A DNA stretch of 59,671 nt from an uncultured Prevotellaceae bacterium (GCA_902782305.1 CACZMV010000016.1:1-59671), one strand, 5' to 3'. Shown: positions 34,530 to 44,135, counted from the first letter of the stretch. The notes: a model not told the origin generated them from the letters alone. Numbers and translations: made by a program.

Positions 34530-37500
34530 ATGAAAAGACTCCTTATCATATTGTTGGCGATGTTACCCCTGATGGGCATGGCCAAGAAAAAAATGACAAA
34601 GCCTGACGTAAGCGTCAGTTGGCTGCGTGTAGAGAATCTGGAGAAGCCCTTGGGTATCGATACGGATAAGCCTCGCTTCTCATGGCTCATCCTGTCTGAC
34701 AAACAGGATGTCAAGCAGACAGCCTACCAGATTATCGTTACCACAGACAAGGGAGAAGTTTGGAATTCTGGACGTGTGGAGAGTGACCAGCAGTTGTGGG
34801 TGCCTTATGGTGGCGAGAAGTTGAAGAGTGCCACCCAATGTTCATGGAAGGTAAAGGTGTGGACAACGGCTGGCGAAACAGCATGGAGCGAAGAGGACTG
34901 TTTTGGCATCGGACTCTTGAAAGAAAACCACTGGACAGGACGCTGGATAGGACTGGAGCGACTGATGCCCGATGAACAGCGAGGACTGCATAGTCGCTTA
35001 GCAGCCCGCTATGTCCGCAAGGAGTTCGAACTCAGCAAGCCCGTAAAGCGTGCCATTGCCTATGTGGCTGGCATCGGACTGCATGAGTTACACATCAATG
35101 GTGTTGCTTATAATCGTGAAGTATTGATTCCCATGCCAACAGACTATCGCAAGACAGTGCTCTATAACACCTACGACATTACAGAGGCGCTCAAGGAGAA
35201 GAATGCCATCGGTCTTGTGTTGGGCAACGGCCGTGTGTTCCCCATGCGCCAGAATAAGCCTTACAAGGCTCCCGTTTTCGGACTTCCTAAATGTCGCATC
35301 AACATCCTCATCGAGTTTTCAGACGGTACGACAAAGCGTATCTCAACGGATGAAAAATGGAAGATAACAGCCAATGGTCCCATCCGTTCGAATAATGAAT
35401 ACGATGGTGAATTATATGATGCCCGTAAGGAAATGGAGGGTTGGGATATGCCCAACTACGACGACAAGTCCTGGCTTCCTGCAGAACGCTCTGAAATTCC
35501 TCTTGGAACCCTGCGTGCCCAGATGGCTCCAGGCATGAGCATGGAACCTTTAACCACTACCCCAACCTGCAAGGGCAACATCTACGACTTCCACCAGAAC
35601 ACGGCTGGATGGATAGCCTTTACACCTACAGGAAATCCTGGCGACACTATTCGTGTGAAATACGCGGAGAAGTTGAATGCAGACGGGACTCTCTATCTCG
35701 ACAATTTCCGTGATGCCCAATCTGAGGACATCTATATCTGCGGACAATCGTCCAGTAGTAAATTGTCAAATGGTAAATTAGAATGGCATCCCATCTTCAG
35801 CTATCACGGTTTCCGTTATGCCAAGATTACAGGTCCTGTCAAAGACGTTCATGCTTATACTGTCAGCGACGACATGCAGACCATTGGGCGTTTTGAATGT
35901 GCTGACGAAACCTTGAACAAGGTCATGAAGAATGCTTGGTGGGGCATCTATTCCAATTATAAAGGAATGCCCGTTGATTGTCCACAGCGCAACGAACGAC
36001 AGCCCTGGCTCGGAGATCGTACGATGGGTAGTCTGGGCGAGAGTTTTATGTTCAACAACGAACGACTATACACCAAGTGGATGCGCGACATCTGTGAGTC
36101 ACAACGAGAGGATGGTGTCTTCTCTGATGTAGCACCAGCCTTCTGGAACTACTACAATGACGATGTCACATGGCCTGCTGCCCTACCCTTCGGCTGCGAT
36201 ATGCTTTGGCGACAGTTTGGCAACCGCGAGGCTATCGACAAGTCTTATCCTTACATCAAGCGCTGGTTGCAACATCTTTCCGAAGAATACCTTGAAGATG
36301 GTATCATTACCAAGGACCAGTATGGCGATTGGTGCGTGCCCCCAGAATCCTTAGAACTTATCCACTCACAGGATCCTGCCCGTAAGACTGACGGAGCCCT
36401 CATCTCTACAGCCTACGTCATCCGCGTACTTCAGTTGTTAGAGCAATGGGGCTGTGAAGCAGACTATTGGAAGCCCCTGCGTCAACAGATGACAGAAGCC
36501 TTTAACAAGAAATTCCTAACGGTAAAGGAAGGTACCTCACAGGCTCCTGGTCATACGCTCTATCCTGACTCCATTTTCTATGGCAACAATACGGCTACTG
36601 CTAACCTGTTGGCCCTGTCGTTTGGCATCGTTCCAGAGAAATATCGTCAAGAGGTAACGAAGAATGTGGTGGAGAATATCATCCTGAAGAACAATGCCCA
36701 CGTGCCTTGTGGTGTCATTGGCATCTCATGGCTGTTACGAGGACTCAGCGACAATGGCTTCAGCGACATAGCCTATATGATAGCCACCCAGCACAGCTAT
36801 CCCTCATGGGGCTATATGGCAGAGAACGGGGCTACCACCATCTGGGAACTATGGAATGGCGACAAGGCCAGTCCCAAGATGAATAGTGGCAATCACGTCA
36901 TGTTGTTGGGCGACCTCATCACATGGTGTTACCAATACCTAGGTGGCATTCGCCAAGACGGAACATCCTACAAGCATATCGTGCTCAAGCCCGACTTCAC
37001 CATCCAGGACTGTTCATGGGCTGATGTCAGCTACGATTCGCCCTACGGCACCATTGAGAGCCATTGGACGAAGACTCTGCAACATGTAGAATGGGATGTA
37101 CGCATTCCTTGCAACACCACTGCAGATGTCTGTCTGCCCGATGGTACTATCAAGACCTTAGGTTCAGGCAAGTATCATTTCTCATGCGACATTCCCACCG
37201 CTTCGCCTGCCATTACCAAAGATGAGTTCTTATATGAGCAAGCCAGTTTCCCACAGTGCCATGCTGCCACTATCGTAGAAACCAAGAAGGGTGACCTCGT
37301 TGCCACTTATTTTGGAGGCAAGCACGAGCGTAATCCTGATGTTTGCATCTGGGTCAACATCAAGAAGAAAGGCAAGAAGGAATGGAGCAAACCCATCCTT
37401 GCTGCTGATGGAGTCTTCACCCTTGGCACAAAGAATGCCGAAATTGCTGGCATTACTCCTGAAACCACACCTGCCTCTGAAGGGCCCGTGCGTCGTGGTT

Positions 37501-38372
37501 CAGCCTCAGCTAATCAGCGTCGCAAGGCCTGCTGGAACCCTGTTATCTGCGAAATGCCTAATGGCGAACTCTGGTTATTCTTCAAGGTAGGTCTCAAAGT
37601 TGCCGATTGGACTGGATGGCTCTGTAAATCGAAAGACGGAGGCAAGACCTGGAGCGACAAGGAACCTCTGCCTCATGGATTCCTTGGACCTATTAAAAAT
37701 AAACCTGAAATCATCAACGGACGTCTGCTTTGTCCTTCCAGTACGGAGGACAATGGTTGGAAGTTCCACATGGAGATTTACGACATTGCCAAGAAGGAAT
37801 GGAAATACGTAGGTCCCATCAAAGCAGAACTCGCCATGCGTACGGAGGACATGAAAGCCGCCGGTGCCAAGAGCGACAAGGAGGACATCGAGGCTCCCGA
37901 TGCCGGAGGTGTCGCTACGAAGGACGGTCGCCATCCCATCGACTGCATACAGCCTTCCATCCTCAAACTAAAGGACGGCCGCCTGCAGGTTCTGATGCGC
38001 ACCCGCAACGGACGCATTGGCACCTCCTTCTCCAGCGACAATGGCGACACATGGACAAACGTTACACTTTTGGATGTTCCCAACAACCAGAGTGGCACTG
38101 ATGCTGTTACCCTGCAAGATGGACGTCACGTGCTCATCTACAACAACTTCGCCTCGCTCCCTGGCACGAAGAAGGGTGTGCGCACGCCTCTCTCTATCGC
38201 CATCAGCGAAGATGGCACCCACTGGCGTCATGCGCTGACATTGGAGGATTCACCCATCAGCCAGTACTCCTACCCCAGCATCATTCAAGGTAAGGATGGC
38301 AAACTGCATGCTGTCTACACTTGGCGACGACTGCGTGTAGCCTACAAAGAAATAGATCCTGCTCAGCTATGA
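34530..38372 (+). CDS. GH78 alpha-L-rhamnosidase fused to a sialidase-like propeller
   Basis: A 1,280-residue secreted bifunctional-looking protein. Signal peptide at 1-18 (RLLIILLAMLPLMGMA). Residues about 25-330 are beta domains of bacterial rhamnosidases (VENLEKPLGIDTDKPRFSW). Residues about 430-790 form the (alpha/alpha)6 GH78 barrel, with the DCPQRNERQPWLGD acid motif near 485, and residues to about 890 are the C-terminal sandwich. From about 895 to the end runs a BNR/Asp-box six-bladed propeller (HAATIVETKKGDLVATYFGG, SKDGGKTWSD, SSDNGDTWTN). GH78 alone is about 900 residues, so the propeller is a true C-terminal fusion. Its substrate is unknown; rhamnogalacturonan is likely from context. 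A word-repeat insertion encodes SKLSNGKLEW at about 410. Confidence 0.9.
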   Translation: MKRLLIILLAMLPLMGMAKKKMTKPDVSVSWLRVENLEKPLGIDTDKPRFSWLILSDKQDVKQTAYQIIVTTDKGEVWNSGRVESDQQLWVPYGGEKLKSATQCSWKVKVWTTAGETAWSEEDCFGIGLLKENHWTGRWIGLERLMPDEQRGLHSRLAARYVRKEFELSKPVKRAIAYVAGIGLHELHINGVAYNREVLIPMPTDYRKTVLYNTYDITEALKEKNAIGLVLGNGRVFPMRQNKPYKAPVFGLPKCRINILIEFSDGTTKRISTDEKWKITANGPIRSNNEYDGELYDARKEMEGWDMPNYDDKSWLPAERSEIPLGTLRAQMAPGMSMEPLTTTPTCKGNIYDFHQNTAGWIAFTPTGNPGDTIRVKYAEKLNADGTLYLDNFRDAQSEDIYICGQSSSSKLSNGKLEWHPIFSYHGFRYAKITGPVKDVHAYTVSDDMQTIGRFECADETLNKVMKNAWWGIYSNYKGMPVDCPQRNERQPWLGDRTMGSLGESFMFNNERLYTKWMRDICESQREDGVFSDVAPAFWNYYNDDVTWPAALPFGCDMLWRQFGNREAIDKSYPYIKRWLQHLSEEYLEDGIITKDQYGDWCVPPESLELIHSQDPARKTDGALISTAYVIRVLQLLEQWGCEADYWKPLRQQMTEAFNKKFLTVKEGTSQAPGHTLYPDSIFYGNNTATANLLALSFGIVPEKYRQEVTKNVVENIILKNNAHVPCGVIGISWLLRGLSDNGFSDIAYMIATQHSYPSWGYMAENGATTIWELWNGDKASPKMNSGNHVMLLGDLITWCYQYLGGIRQDGTSYKHIVLKPDFTIQDCSWADVSYDSPYGTIESHWTKTLQHVEWDVRIPCNTTADVCLPDGTIKTLGSGKYHFSCDIPTASPAITKDEFLYEQASFPQCHAATIVETKKGDLVATYFGGKHERNPDVCIWVNIKKKGKKEWSKPILAADGVFTLGTKNAEIAGITPETTPASEGPVRRGSASANQRRKACWNPVICEMPNGELWLFFKVGLKVADWTGWLCKSKDGGKTWSDKEPLPHGFLGPIKNKPEIINGRLLCPSSTEDNGWKFHMEIYDIAKKEWKYVGPIKAELAMRTEDMKAAGAKSDKEDIEAPDAGGVATKDGRHPIDCIQPSILKLKDGRLQVLMRTRNGRIGTSFSSDNGDTWTNVTLLDVPNNQSGTDAVTLQDGRHVLIYNNFASLPGTKKGVRTPLSIAISEDGTHWRHALTLEDSPISQYSYPSIIQGKDGKLHAVYTWRRLRVAYKEIDPAQL

Positions 38373-38390
38373 TAGCTGAGCAGTTTTTTT
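38359..38390 (+). terminator. terminator overlapping the GH78 stop codon
   Basis: CTGCTCAGCTA (38359-38369) pairs with TAGCTGAGCAG (38373-38383), followed by seven T. The TGA stop codon (38370-38372) is exactly the three-base loop, so the last codons of the gene form the 5' arm. Confidence 0.85.
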
Positions 38391-38535
38391 AGTAGCCCAG
38401 TTTGTCATTTGCATCTATTCCTTATGCCGCCAAACGTCTTTTTCTTGTGAAAAAATGTAGATAGATTTGACTTGAGGGTTTCTCCATCGTATATATGTTA
38501 GAAGGTTTAACTCGACGAAGTGAACAAAGAATAAA

Positions 38536-39093
38536 ATGGAGCAGATAGACAACGAAATACTCACACGATGCCAGCGCGGCGACAAGACCGCGTTCAAATG
38601 GGTGGTAAAAAGGTATCAGCAGATGCTGTTTTCGTTGTCGATGAAAATGTTGGGCGATGAAGAAGAGGCGAAGGATGTGGTGCAGGAAACTTTTATACGA
38701 GTGTGGCAGAACTTCAGAAACTATGACCCGAAGAGGTCGTTCACTACCTGGCTCTACACGATAGCAACAAGACAATGTCTCGATCGGATGAAAGCCACCA
38801 AGTTTGTCTGTCCGATGCCTGATGACGAGCGTGTCCTACATTGTTTTGCCTCTGACAACGACAGTCAACGAACGTTGGAGAACAGCGAATGGATATCTAT
38901 TGTCAGGCTGTTGACTGAAGGGCTGAGCGAGAAGCAACGGCTTGTGTTCACGCTCTGCCAACTGGAAGGGCTTTCCTCGCAGGAAGCTGAGCAGATAACA
39001 GGAATGGATGCCCGACAAGTGAAAAGCAATCTCTATGTGGCTCGCCAGACTATACGTAAACGACTAAAAGACTTAGGATATGAAGAAGATTGA
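38536..39093 (+). CDS. ECF-type RNA polymerase sigma factor
   Basis: A 185-residue ECF sigma factor. Region 2 (about 10-80) holds FKWVVKRYQQMLFSLSMKML, DVVQETFIRVWQNFRNYDP and SFTTWLYTIATRQCLD. Region 4 (about 120-178) holds LTEGLSEKQRLVFTLCQLEG and an HTH with QEAEQITGMDARQVKSNLY. It overlaps the next gene by 14 bp, the usual coupling with a membrane anti-sigma factor. A weak TAGATTTG -7-like box lies at 38462-38469. It would direct a small regulon, possibly its own operon. Confidence 0.93.
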   Translation: MEQIDNEILTRCQRGDKTAFKWVVKRYQQMLFSLSMKMLGDEEEAKDVVQETFIRVWQNFRNYDPKRSFTTWLYTIATRQCLDRMKATKFVCPMPDDERVLHCFASDNDSQRTLENSEWISIVRLLTEGLSEKQRLVFTLCQLEGLSSQEAEQITGMDARQVKSNLYVARQTIRKRLKDLGYEED

Positions 39094-39751
39094 CGACATA
39101 CTCAATAGTTTACAGCAACAAAGGCCCGTCACCAGCGACCCTGATGAACTGACGAACCGCATCATTGACAGCCTGCCAGACTTGGATTACCCAAAGGCCA
39201 AGCCTGCTAAGCGGGTCAGGATTTACATAGCCACTGCCGTCGCCATCGCTGCCTGCATCATGCTGTTTGTCATGCTAACGACGAATATGGATACCAGAGA
39301 AAATGAAAAGCCGATAGCACAGAACGATTTAGTCCGACGGGAGCGGACTCCAAGTCCGACGGGAGCGGACTTCAAGTCCGACGGGAGCGGACTGAACACG
39401 GACAGTAAAGCAGATACAGCCGACTTTAGTGGAGAGCTGCCAACAAAGGAGGCAAAACATAAGGCTAATAGAACAGACATAAAATTAGTTGTACGGCATC
39501 ATCAGACTGTGAGGTTAGAGGATGCAGCCGCGACAGCTGACAGCCTCGACTACTATATCAACAAGATAGAACGTGAACTGGCCCTAGTTGAGGACAGCCT
39601 TTATATAGAGCGCATTCATAAAGTGATGCATGCTGATGAACGACTGCAGCGTATTGTCAACAACTACATCCTGAATGAGTTGCATAAAGATGTCCAGTCC
39701 AACGAGGCCGCAATTATGAACCCTGTAATAAATAATGATGATGAAGAATAG
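39080..39751 (+). CDS. membrane anti-sigma-like protein with repeat insertion
   Basis: A 223-residue protein. Residues 1-45 are a short cytoplasmic segment (DDILNSLQQQRPVTSDPDEL), 48-70 one membrane helix (IYIATAVAIAACIMLFVMLTT), and the remainder a charged periplasmic region. Position and overlap with the ECF sigma gene suggest it holds that sigma at the membrane. Residues about 85-105 (RRERTPSPTGADFKSDGSGL) are encoded by three 22-bp DNA repeats. It overlaps the TlpA-like gene by 17 bp, so three genes form one unit. The anti-sigma role is inferred from context; a canonical ZAS zinc motif is absent. Confidence 0.65.
   Translation: MKKIDDILNSLQQQRPVTSDPDELTNRIIDSLPDLDYPKAKPAKRVRIYIATAVAIAACIMLFVMLTTNMDTRENEKPIAQNDLVRRERTPSPTGADFKSDGSGLNTDSKADTADFSGELPTKEAKHKANRTDIKLVVRHHQTVRLEDAAATADSLDYYINKIERELALVEDSLYIERIHKVMHADERLQRIVNNYILNELHKDVQSNEAAIMNPVINNDDEE
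39331..39393 (+). repeat. three 22-bp palindromic repeats inside the anti-sigma-like gene
   Basis: AGTCCGACGGGAGCGGACT occurs at 39331, 39353 and 39375 with exact 22-bp period. Each unit can fold, since AGTCCG pairs with CGGACT. As 22 is not a multiple of three, each copy is read in a different frame, so selection is at the nucleic acid level. Three copies (66 bp) keep the gene in frame. Confidence 0.9.
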
Positions 39752-41738
39752 AACGATTGTTATGGTGATATTCCTGATACTGGCTGTGTCAGCCCAGGCT
39801 CAGGTGAGCGATGCCGTTCGTAATATCCATGATAAGCTGCAGGCTTTCGTTGCCTCCGGCGAGTATAACGTTGACAAAGGACGGGTCGTCAACAGCGACG
39901 AAGTTTCGGGCAGTAAGACTATTGCCTACAGTTTCAGTATGGTGTTTGGCATGGACGGCGACAACTCGACTATCCTGTTTCCGCACCTGAAAGAACTGGA
40001 ACAGACCTTGCGTAGTGAAGCGATGCATGCCAAGGAAATCTACATGCATGATGCAAAAGAAGGAGACCCATTGATACCTGGCATACAATGGTCATCAGGG
40101 AATGCCAATGGTTACGTAAGCGGAAAGTATGTATTTGGAAAGAAACAGAACATCCGGCTACTGTCCTTCGACATGACAAACGGCTATCGCTATGCCCTTC
40201 TTTTGTTGTGGGAACAGCAGATAAAGCAGGACAAGCAGATAGGCAATACATGGCTGATGAATGGTACCATCTTTGAGATTCATGCCAAGAAGCTCGGGCA
40301 CGTGCCTTTCATCCGGCCTTATTCTGAGCGAAAGGAGCAGGAACTGACAGCCACTATCAAGTACGCTCCTGATTCATCATCCCCTCAGACATACGAGGAA
40401 TTGCTGGCCAAGGTCAGGCAAACCTGTCAAATATACCAGCGTGAGACAACAGAAGGAAAGACGGCTGCCGTAGTTATTCTTCACAAGATGTGTGACGGCT
40501 ATCCCAACACCCTGACCCGTGAACAGTACAACGCGCTGATTAACATCCTTCATCCTTTCACCGAGTCTGCCGTCGGACAGAAACACAAGGAAATGTTTGG
40601 CTATACCTGCTATACGCTCTACAAGAAGAGCGAGCACTATCAGGATGAGGGCGGCGAAGTGAAGAGTCGGCCTGCCATGATCGTGTCATCCTCTGTTACC
40701 ACCTCACAACTAAAGAAACTTGTAACCCACAATGGACTGGTGGTGAATGAATCGTCAGACCTGCAACTGGTTGACTGTCAGATTAGTGGCACAGCCCCTG
40801 ACGATGCCGACAGCATCAGTGTCCGTCGTAGTGTGTCGCATTCTGAGGTGTTTGGAAGATTTCCTGTTAAAAACGGTCGTTTCTCTTTTACTTGTCAGTT
40901 GCCTAAAGATGAGGTATGCTACCTCTTGCTAGACAATCGTTCTATGACCTACTTTTGGGTCGATGGCCAACCCATCAAAGCAGACCTGAAGCATGGTTCC
41001 GTCAAAAGTTCAAAAGCATCGCAACTGCGCAACAACTTCGTGAATGAGACGGAAGCAGAACGAGTGCGTATGCTGAAAATAAAGAACCGTGCAGAATTGG
41101 ATGCTGCCATCAACAGACAATGTGAGCGCTATCGACAAGTCATCTTCTCTGGCAAGGACGATCTGATGAGAACTTACGCCCTCTACAAGTTTTATTCTGA
41201 ACTGACCTACGACGAGTTGAAGCCCTTTGTAAGCAACAAATTCCGTTACGCCAACCATCTGCTGATGGCTCCTGTCAAAGAATACGTGGCAGGTTTGGAG
41301 AAACGTCTTCCTGGAAAGCATTATGAGAACGTGCTGCTTGTGGACACACTGGGTAACTATCATGAACTGAAAGAATATGTAGGCAAAGGATATGTAGTGC
41401 TACACTTCTGGGAGAGCTGGCACCGCGACCAGTTTGACATTCTGCCACAGTTGCGCATACTCTATGAGAAGTATCACAAGACAAAAAATGTCGAAATCAT
41501 CAGTCTGGCTACTGATGCCATCAATAACCCTAACAGCAAGTGGAGTGAGCGTTTGAAAGAGGAGCAACTCCCCTGGCCACAACTGGCTACGAAAGCGGCT
41601 TGGAATTTATATGGCATCTGCTCGTGGCCAGAGACAATAGTCATTGGTCCTGATGGTACCATCATAGCCAGTCCACGGAATGTCGAAGAACTCGAAAATG
41701 TTCTTGAGACATTAAACCCAAATCGGTCATTAGACTGA
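39735..41738 (+). CDS. TlpA-like thioredoxin-fold protein lacking CxxC
   Basis: A 667-residue secreted protein with signal (TIVMVIFLILAVSAQAQ). Residues 20-330 are a helical region of unknown type, 340-420 a beta domain typical of Bacteroidetes TlpA-like proteins (LVDCQISGTAPDDADSI), then a helical spacer. The C-terminal thioredoxin/AhpC fold (about 530-660) has YVVLHFWESWHRDQFDIL where active TlpA proteins have WxxWCxxC. Both active-site cysteines are absent (WHRDQ), so redox activity is unlikely. It is the last gene of the sigma/anti-sigma unit. It may be a sensor or target of that system; that role is inference. Confidence 0.8.
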   Translation: MMMKNRTIVMVIFLILAVSAQAQVSDAVRNIHDKLQAFVASGEYNVDKGRVVNSDEVSGSKTIAYSFSMVFGMDGDNSTILFPHLKELEQTLRSEAMHAKEIYMHDAKEGDPLIPGIQWSSGNANGYVSGKYVFGKKQNIRLLSFDMTNGYRYALLLLWEQQIKQDKQIGNTWLMNGTIFEIHAKKLGHVPFIRPYSERKEQELTATIKYAPDSSSPQTYEELLAKVRQTCQIYQRETTEGKTAAVVILHKMCDGYPNTLTREQYNALINILHPFTESAVGQKHKEMFGYTCYTLYKKSEHYQDEGGEVKSRPAMIVSSSVTTSQLKKLVTHNGLVVNESSDLQLVDCQISGTAPDDADSISVRRSVSHSEVFGRFPVKNGRFSFTCQLPKDEVCYLLLDNRSMTYFWVDGQPIKADLKHGSVKSSKASQLRNNFVNETEAERVRMLKIKNRAELDAAINRQCERYRQVIFSGKDDLMRTYALYKFYSELTYDELKPFVSNKFRYANHLLMAPVKEYVAGLEKRLPGKHYENVLLVDTLGNYHELKEYVGKGYVVLHFWESWHRDQFDILPQLRILYEKYHKTKNVEIISLATDAINNPNSKWSERLKEEQLPWPQLATKAAWNLYGICSWPETIVIGPDGTIIASPRNVEELENVLETLNPNRSLD

Positions 41739-41746
41739 TTTGGGTT
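41715..41746. terminator. hairpin at the convergent gene ends
   Basis: AACCCAAATC (41715-41724) pairs perfectly with GATTTGGGTT (41737-41746) and includes the stop codon of the TlpA-like gene in its 3' arm. A T-run is present only on the minus side (TTTAATG), so termination strength is uncertain. Confidence 0.5.
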
Positions 41747-41799
41747 AAAGGAGCTGCGCCGTCTGGCAGACAACTAATTAGCCTCTTATCAAGCTCTTG

Positions 41800-43099
41800 C
41801 TATTTAAACATCTTCAGCCATGTAGTGATGACTTCAAGGGCTTCTGGCGCAAAAGTTTCTTCGATATCCTTATATTCGCTCGGATCGCCTGTATTGCAGT
41901 GCTGGAACATGTGATTGAGTCCTTCTATGGCTTTGATTTCTTTCTGACCAGCCAACCTGTCCATAAGAGCATTCAAGTTTTTCTTCGCTGTTCACTTGAC
42001 GGTCTTTTGTTCCGTTCAGCGCCAGCACAGGACAGGTTATTTTTCCCAGACGGTCGGTCAAGTCCAGTGCAAGGAAATAGCGCATATAGGGTGTACTGCT
42101 CTGTACTTTTGCTATTTGTAGGTTTTTCTCCAGTTCTGTAGGTAGGCCGTAGTTGGTCGTTTCAGGATTTCTGCCAGCTTTCAGATCGTCGAACAGGCTT
42201 TCGAGTGCCGTACAATAGCGGTCTATCACATCTCGCGAGTATCCAGTCTTTTGAAGTGTCCATCGGTTTTGTTCCAACAGTGTTTTCTCAAACGAAACGA
42301 CACCTCCAGCCAGACTCACCACGAAGTCCACTTTACCCTCGGCTGCCAACATCAGTCCGATGGTGCCCCCTTCGCTATGCCCAAGTATGCCCACACGGTT
42401 AAACTGTTTACGCAAGAGTTCCACTCCTGCCAAAGCATCATTTTTGAGGTCTTCTGTGGTGACATTCACGAGGTCGCCCTTTGATTCGCCGAAGCCACGG
42501 TCGTCATAACGAAGCGTAGCGAAGCCCTGCCGCGCCAGAGCGTCAGCAATCACAGCAAACGGCTTGTGTTCAAAGACTTCCTCATCCCTGTTTTGCAGGC
42601 CGCTGCCTGTCACCATCAACAGTACCGGGGTTTGACTGGAAACATTTTCTGGTGTGACCAGCGTACCTTGCAATACGGCATCGCCGTTTCTGAAATTCAC
42701 CTCTTGCGCTTGATACGGATAGGGAGGCGTTGGGGTCTGCGGACGGTTACGTTTCACTGAGCCTGGTTTGAGAGTCAGCGGGAACGACTGCCCGTGTTGT
42801 TTGAACGTACCCATAACGGAATCGCCTATATTGACACCCTCATAATTGGCATTGATAGACGGAACGGCGACTTTGATGCCCATTGCCGTACGTTCCAACT
42901 GTGCAGGAATACCCTTTGCGCCTTGGTCAGGCGAGTCTATCGTACATTTCTCACCATCAAAATGGAACACAAGTGGAATTTCATTTCCATACACACTCAG
43001 CTTTCCCGTCCAATCGCCTTTTATGTCACAGACTTGTGCTTTTGTTACGATAGCTATGAAGCCAATCAATAAAAATAGAATGATAAATCTTGTCTTCAT
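41800..43099 (-). pseudogene. secreted alpha/beta-hydrolase broken by a single-base frameshift
   Basis: The frame from 43099 encodes a signal peptide (FIILFLLIGFIAIVTKAQV), an N-terminal lipocalin-like beta domain (residues 25-120) and an alpha/beta hydrolase with nucleophile elbow GHSEGG and LNGTKDRQVNSEE. After the five-A run at 41982-41978 the frame changes. As written it ends at 41870 with an unrelated Arg/Ser-rich tail, while the next frame continues naturally (LNALMDRLAGQKEIKAIEGL, then NHMFQH with the catalytic His, to TTWLKMFK) and stops at 41800. Deleting one A restores about 430 residues. It may be a recent mutation, slippage-based switching, or a sequence error. Its start overlaps the stop of the HTH gene (ATGA). 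Confidence 0.8.
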
Positions 43100-43389
43100 G
43101 TCTTTTTTACATTAAGATAACCTTTCAGAGCTTTAACATATTCCTCAAAAGCTTTCAGTCCTGTAGGTGTGATACGGCAGAGGGTACAGGGTTTCTTGCC
43201 CTTAAAAGTCTTCTCCACCTCAATGTAGCCCGCTGCCGAGAGTTTGTCTATCTGCACACTCAGGTTGCCCGCCGTGGCTCCCGTCTGCTCCTTGATGTAC
43301 GGGAACTCGGCTTCTTCTGCACTGATGAGCAGCGACATCACGGCTAGTCGCAACTCGGAGTGAAGCAGGGGGTCTAATGGCTTGAACAT
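43096..43389 (-). CDS. winged-helix transcriptional regulator (HTH_34-like)
   Basis: A 97-residue winged-helix protein: LLHSELRLAVMSLLISAEE, the recognition-helix region FPYIKEQTGATAGNLSVQID and a wing (GYIEVEKTFKGKKPCTLCRI). This matches the small MarR/ArsR-like HTH_34 group that usually controls its own operon with membrane proteins. It lies 12 bp after the membrane protein gene and overlaps the hydrolase gene by 4 bp. It probably represses the promoter at 44136-44167; that target is inference. Confidence 0.85.
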   Translation of the reverse strand: MFKPLDPLLHSELRLAVMSLLISAEEAEFPYIKEQTGATAGNLSVQIDKLSAAGYIEVEKTFKGKKPCTLCRITPTGLKAFEEYVKALKGYLNVKKT

Positions 43390-43401
43390 GTTCGTACCTC
43401 C

Positions 43402-44028
43402 TTATTTCTGGTTTTGCAAGAGAATCGTTATGCCTGGCACAACCAGACCAATCAAGGCCACAATAGCCATCACATAGAGTTGTGTATGACCAGAGAAATG
43501 AAAAGCACCGAAAAATCCGCCGATACCCGCGATAAGACCGCATACCTGAATGATGCGGTTTCGGATGACAAGTCCCGTGATGGCCGTACCCATCCCAAAA
43601 CACAAGGAGATGACACTTGTAATGCAGCCAAATGCATACACTTTGGGCAAAATCAGTTCCATTGGTAACACACCGCAACCGATAAAACCAAATATCATGC
43701 CTATACCACAGCAGAATATGCCAAATGTTGACCACACATAACTGACGATTTTCCCCACAAAGGTTGTAGGTACGCTCTCCCTTCGCTTGTCAATCATCCA
43801 ATTGCCTGCATATCCTATCAACCATAATACAGCCCAAAGCATATTCCACACTGGCCCACCATGATTCTTCCACAGGTATGCGATAAAAAGCGAAAACACG
43901 ACAACACAGCCTCCCCACCAGATAAGCGGCAGAGCCGAATTCTTGTTGATGGTTCGCTGACTGCGCTCTATTGATTCTCTAATTATCTCCAGACTGCGCT
44001 CAGCAGTCAGATTGTTATCTACTTCCAT
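43402..44028 (-). CDS. polytopic membrane protein of the HTH-linked operon
   Basis: A 208-residue protein with a charged N-terminal helix (SLEIIRESIERSQRTINKN) and about six membrane segments (LPLIWWGGCVVVFSLFIAYL, NMLWAVLWLIGYAGNWMI and four more to the end). The same order, membrane protein then HTH_34 regulator, is common in Bacteroidota. No transporter motif is visible. It is the first gene after a strong promoter with a 100-nt leader. Confidence 0.75.
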   Translation of the reverse strand: MEVDNNLTAERSLEIIRESIERSQRTINKNSALPLIWWGGCVVVFSLFIAYLWKNHGGPVWNMLWAVLWLIGYAGNWMIDKRRESVPTTFVGKIVSYVWSTFGIFCCGIGMIFGFIGCGVLPMELILPKVYAFGCITSVISLCFGMGTAITGLVIRNRIIQVCGLIAGIGGFFGAFHFSGHTQLYVMAIVALIGLVVPGITILLQNQK

Positions 44029-44135
44029 TGTTGTTTCATTTTAAAAGTTGTTCTACGTTTGTTTTAATACTCTCTGGCCTCGTTCGTGCTCCTGCAGAAA
44101 GCCCGAATTTAGCCTATTGTGTCCGGTTCACGCTG

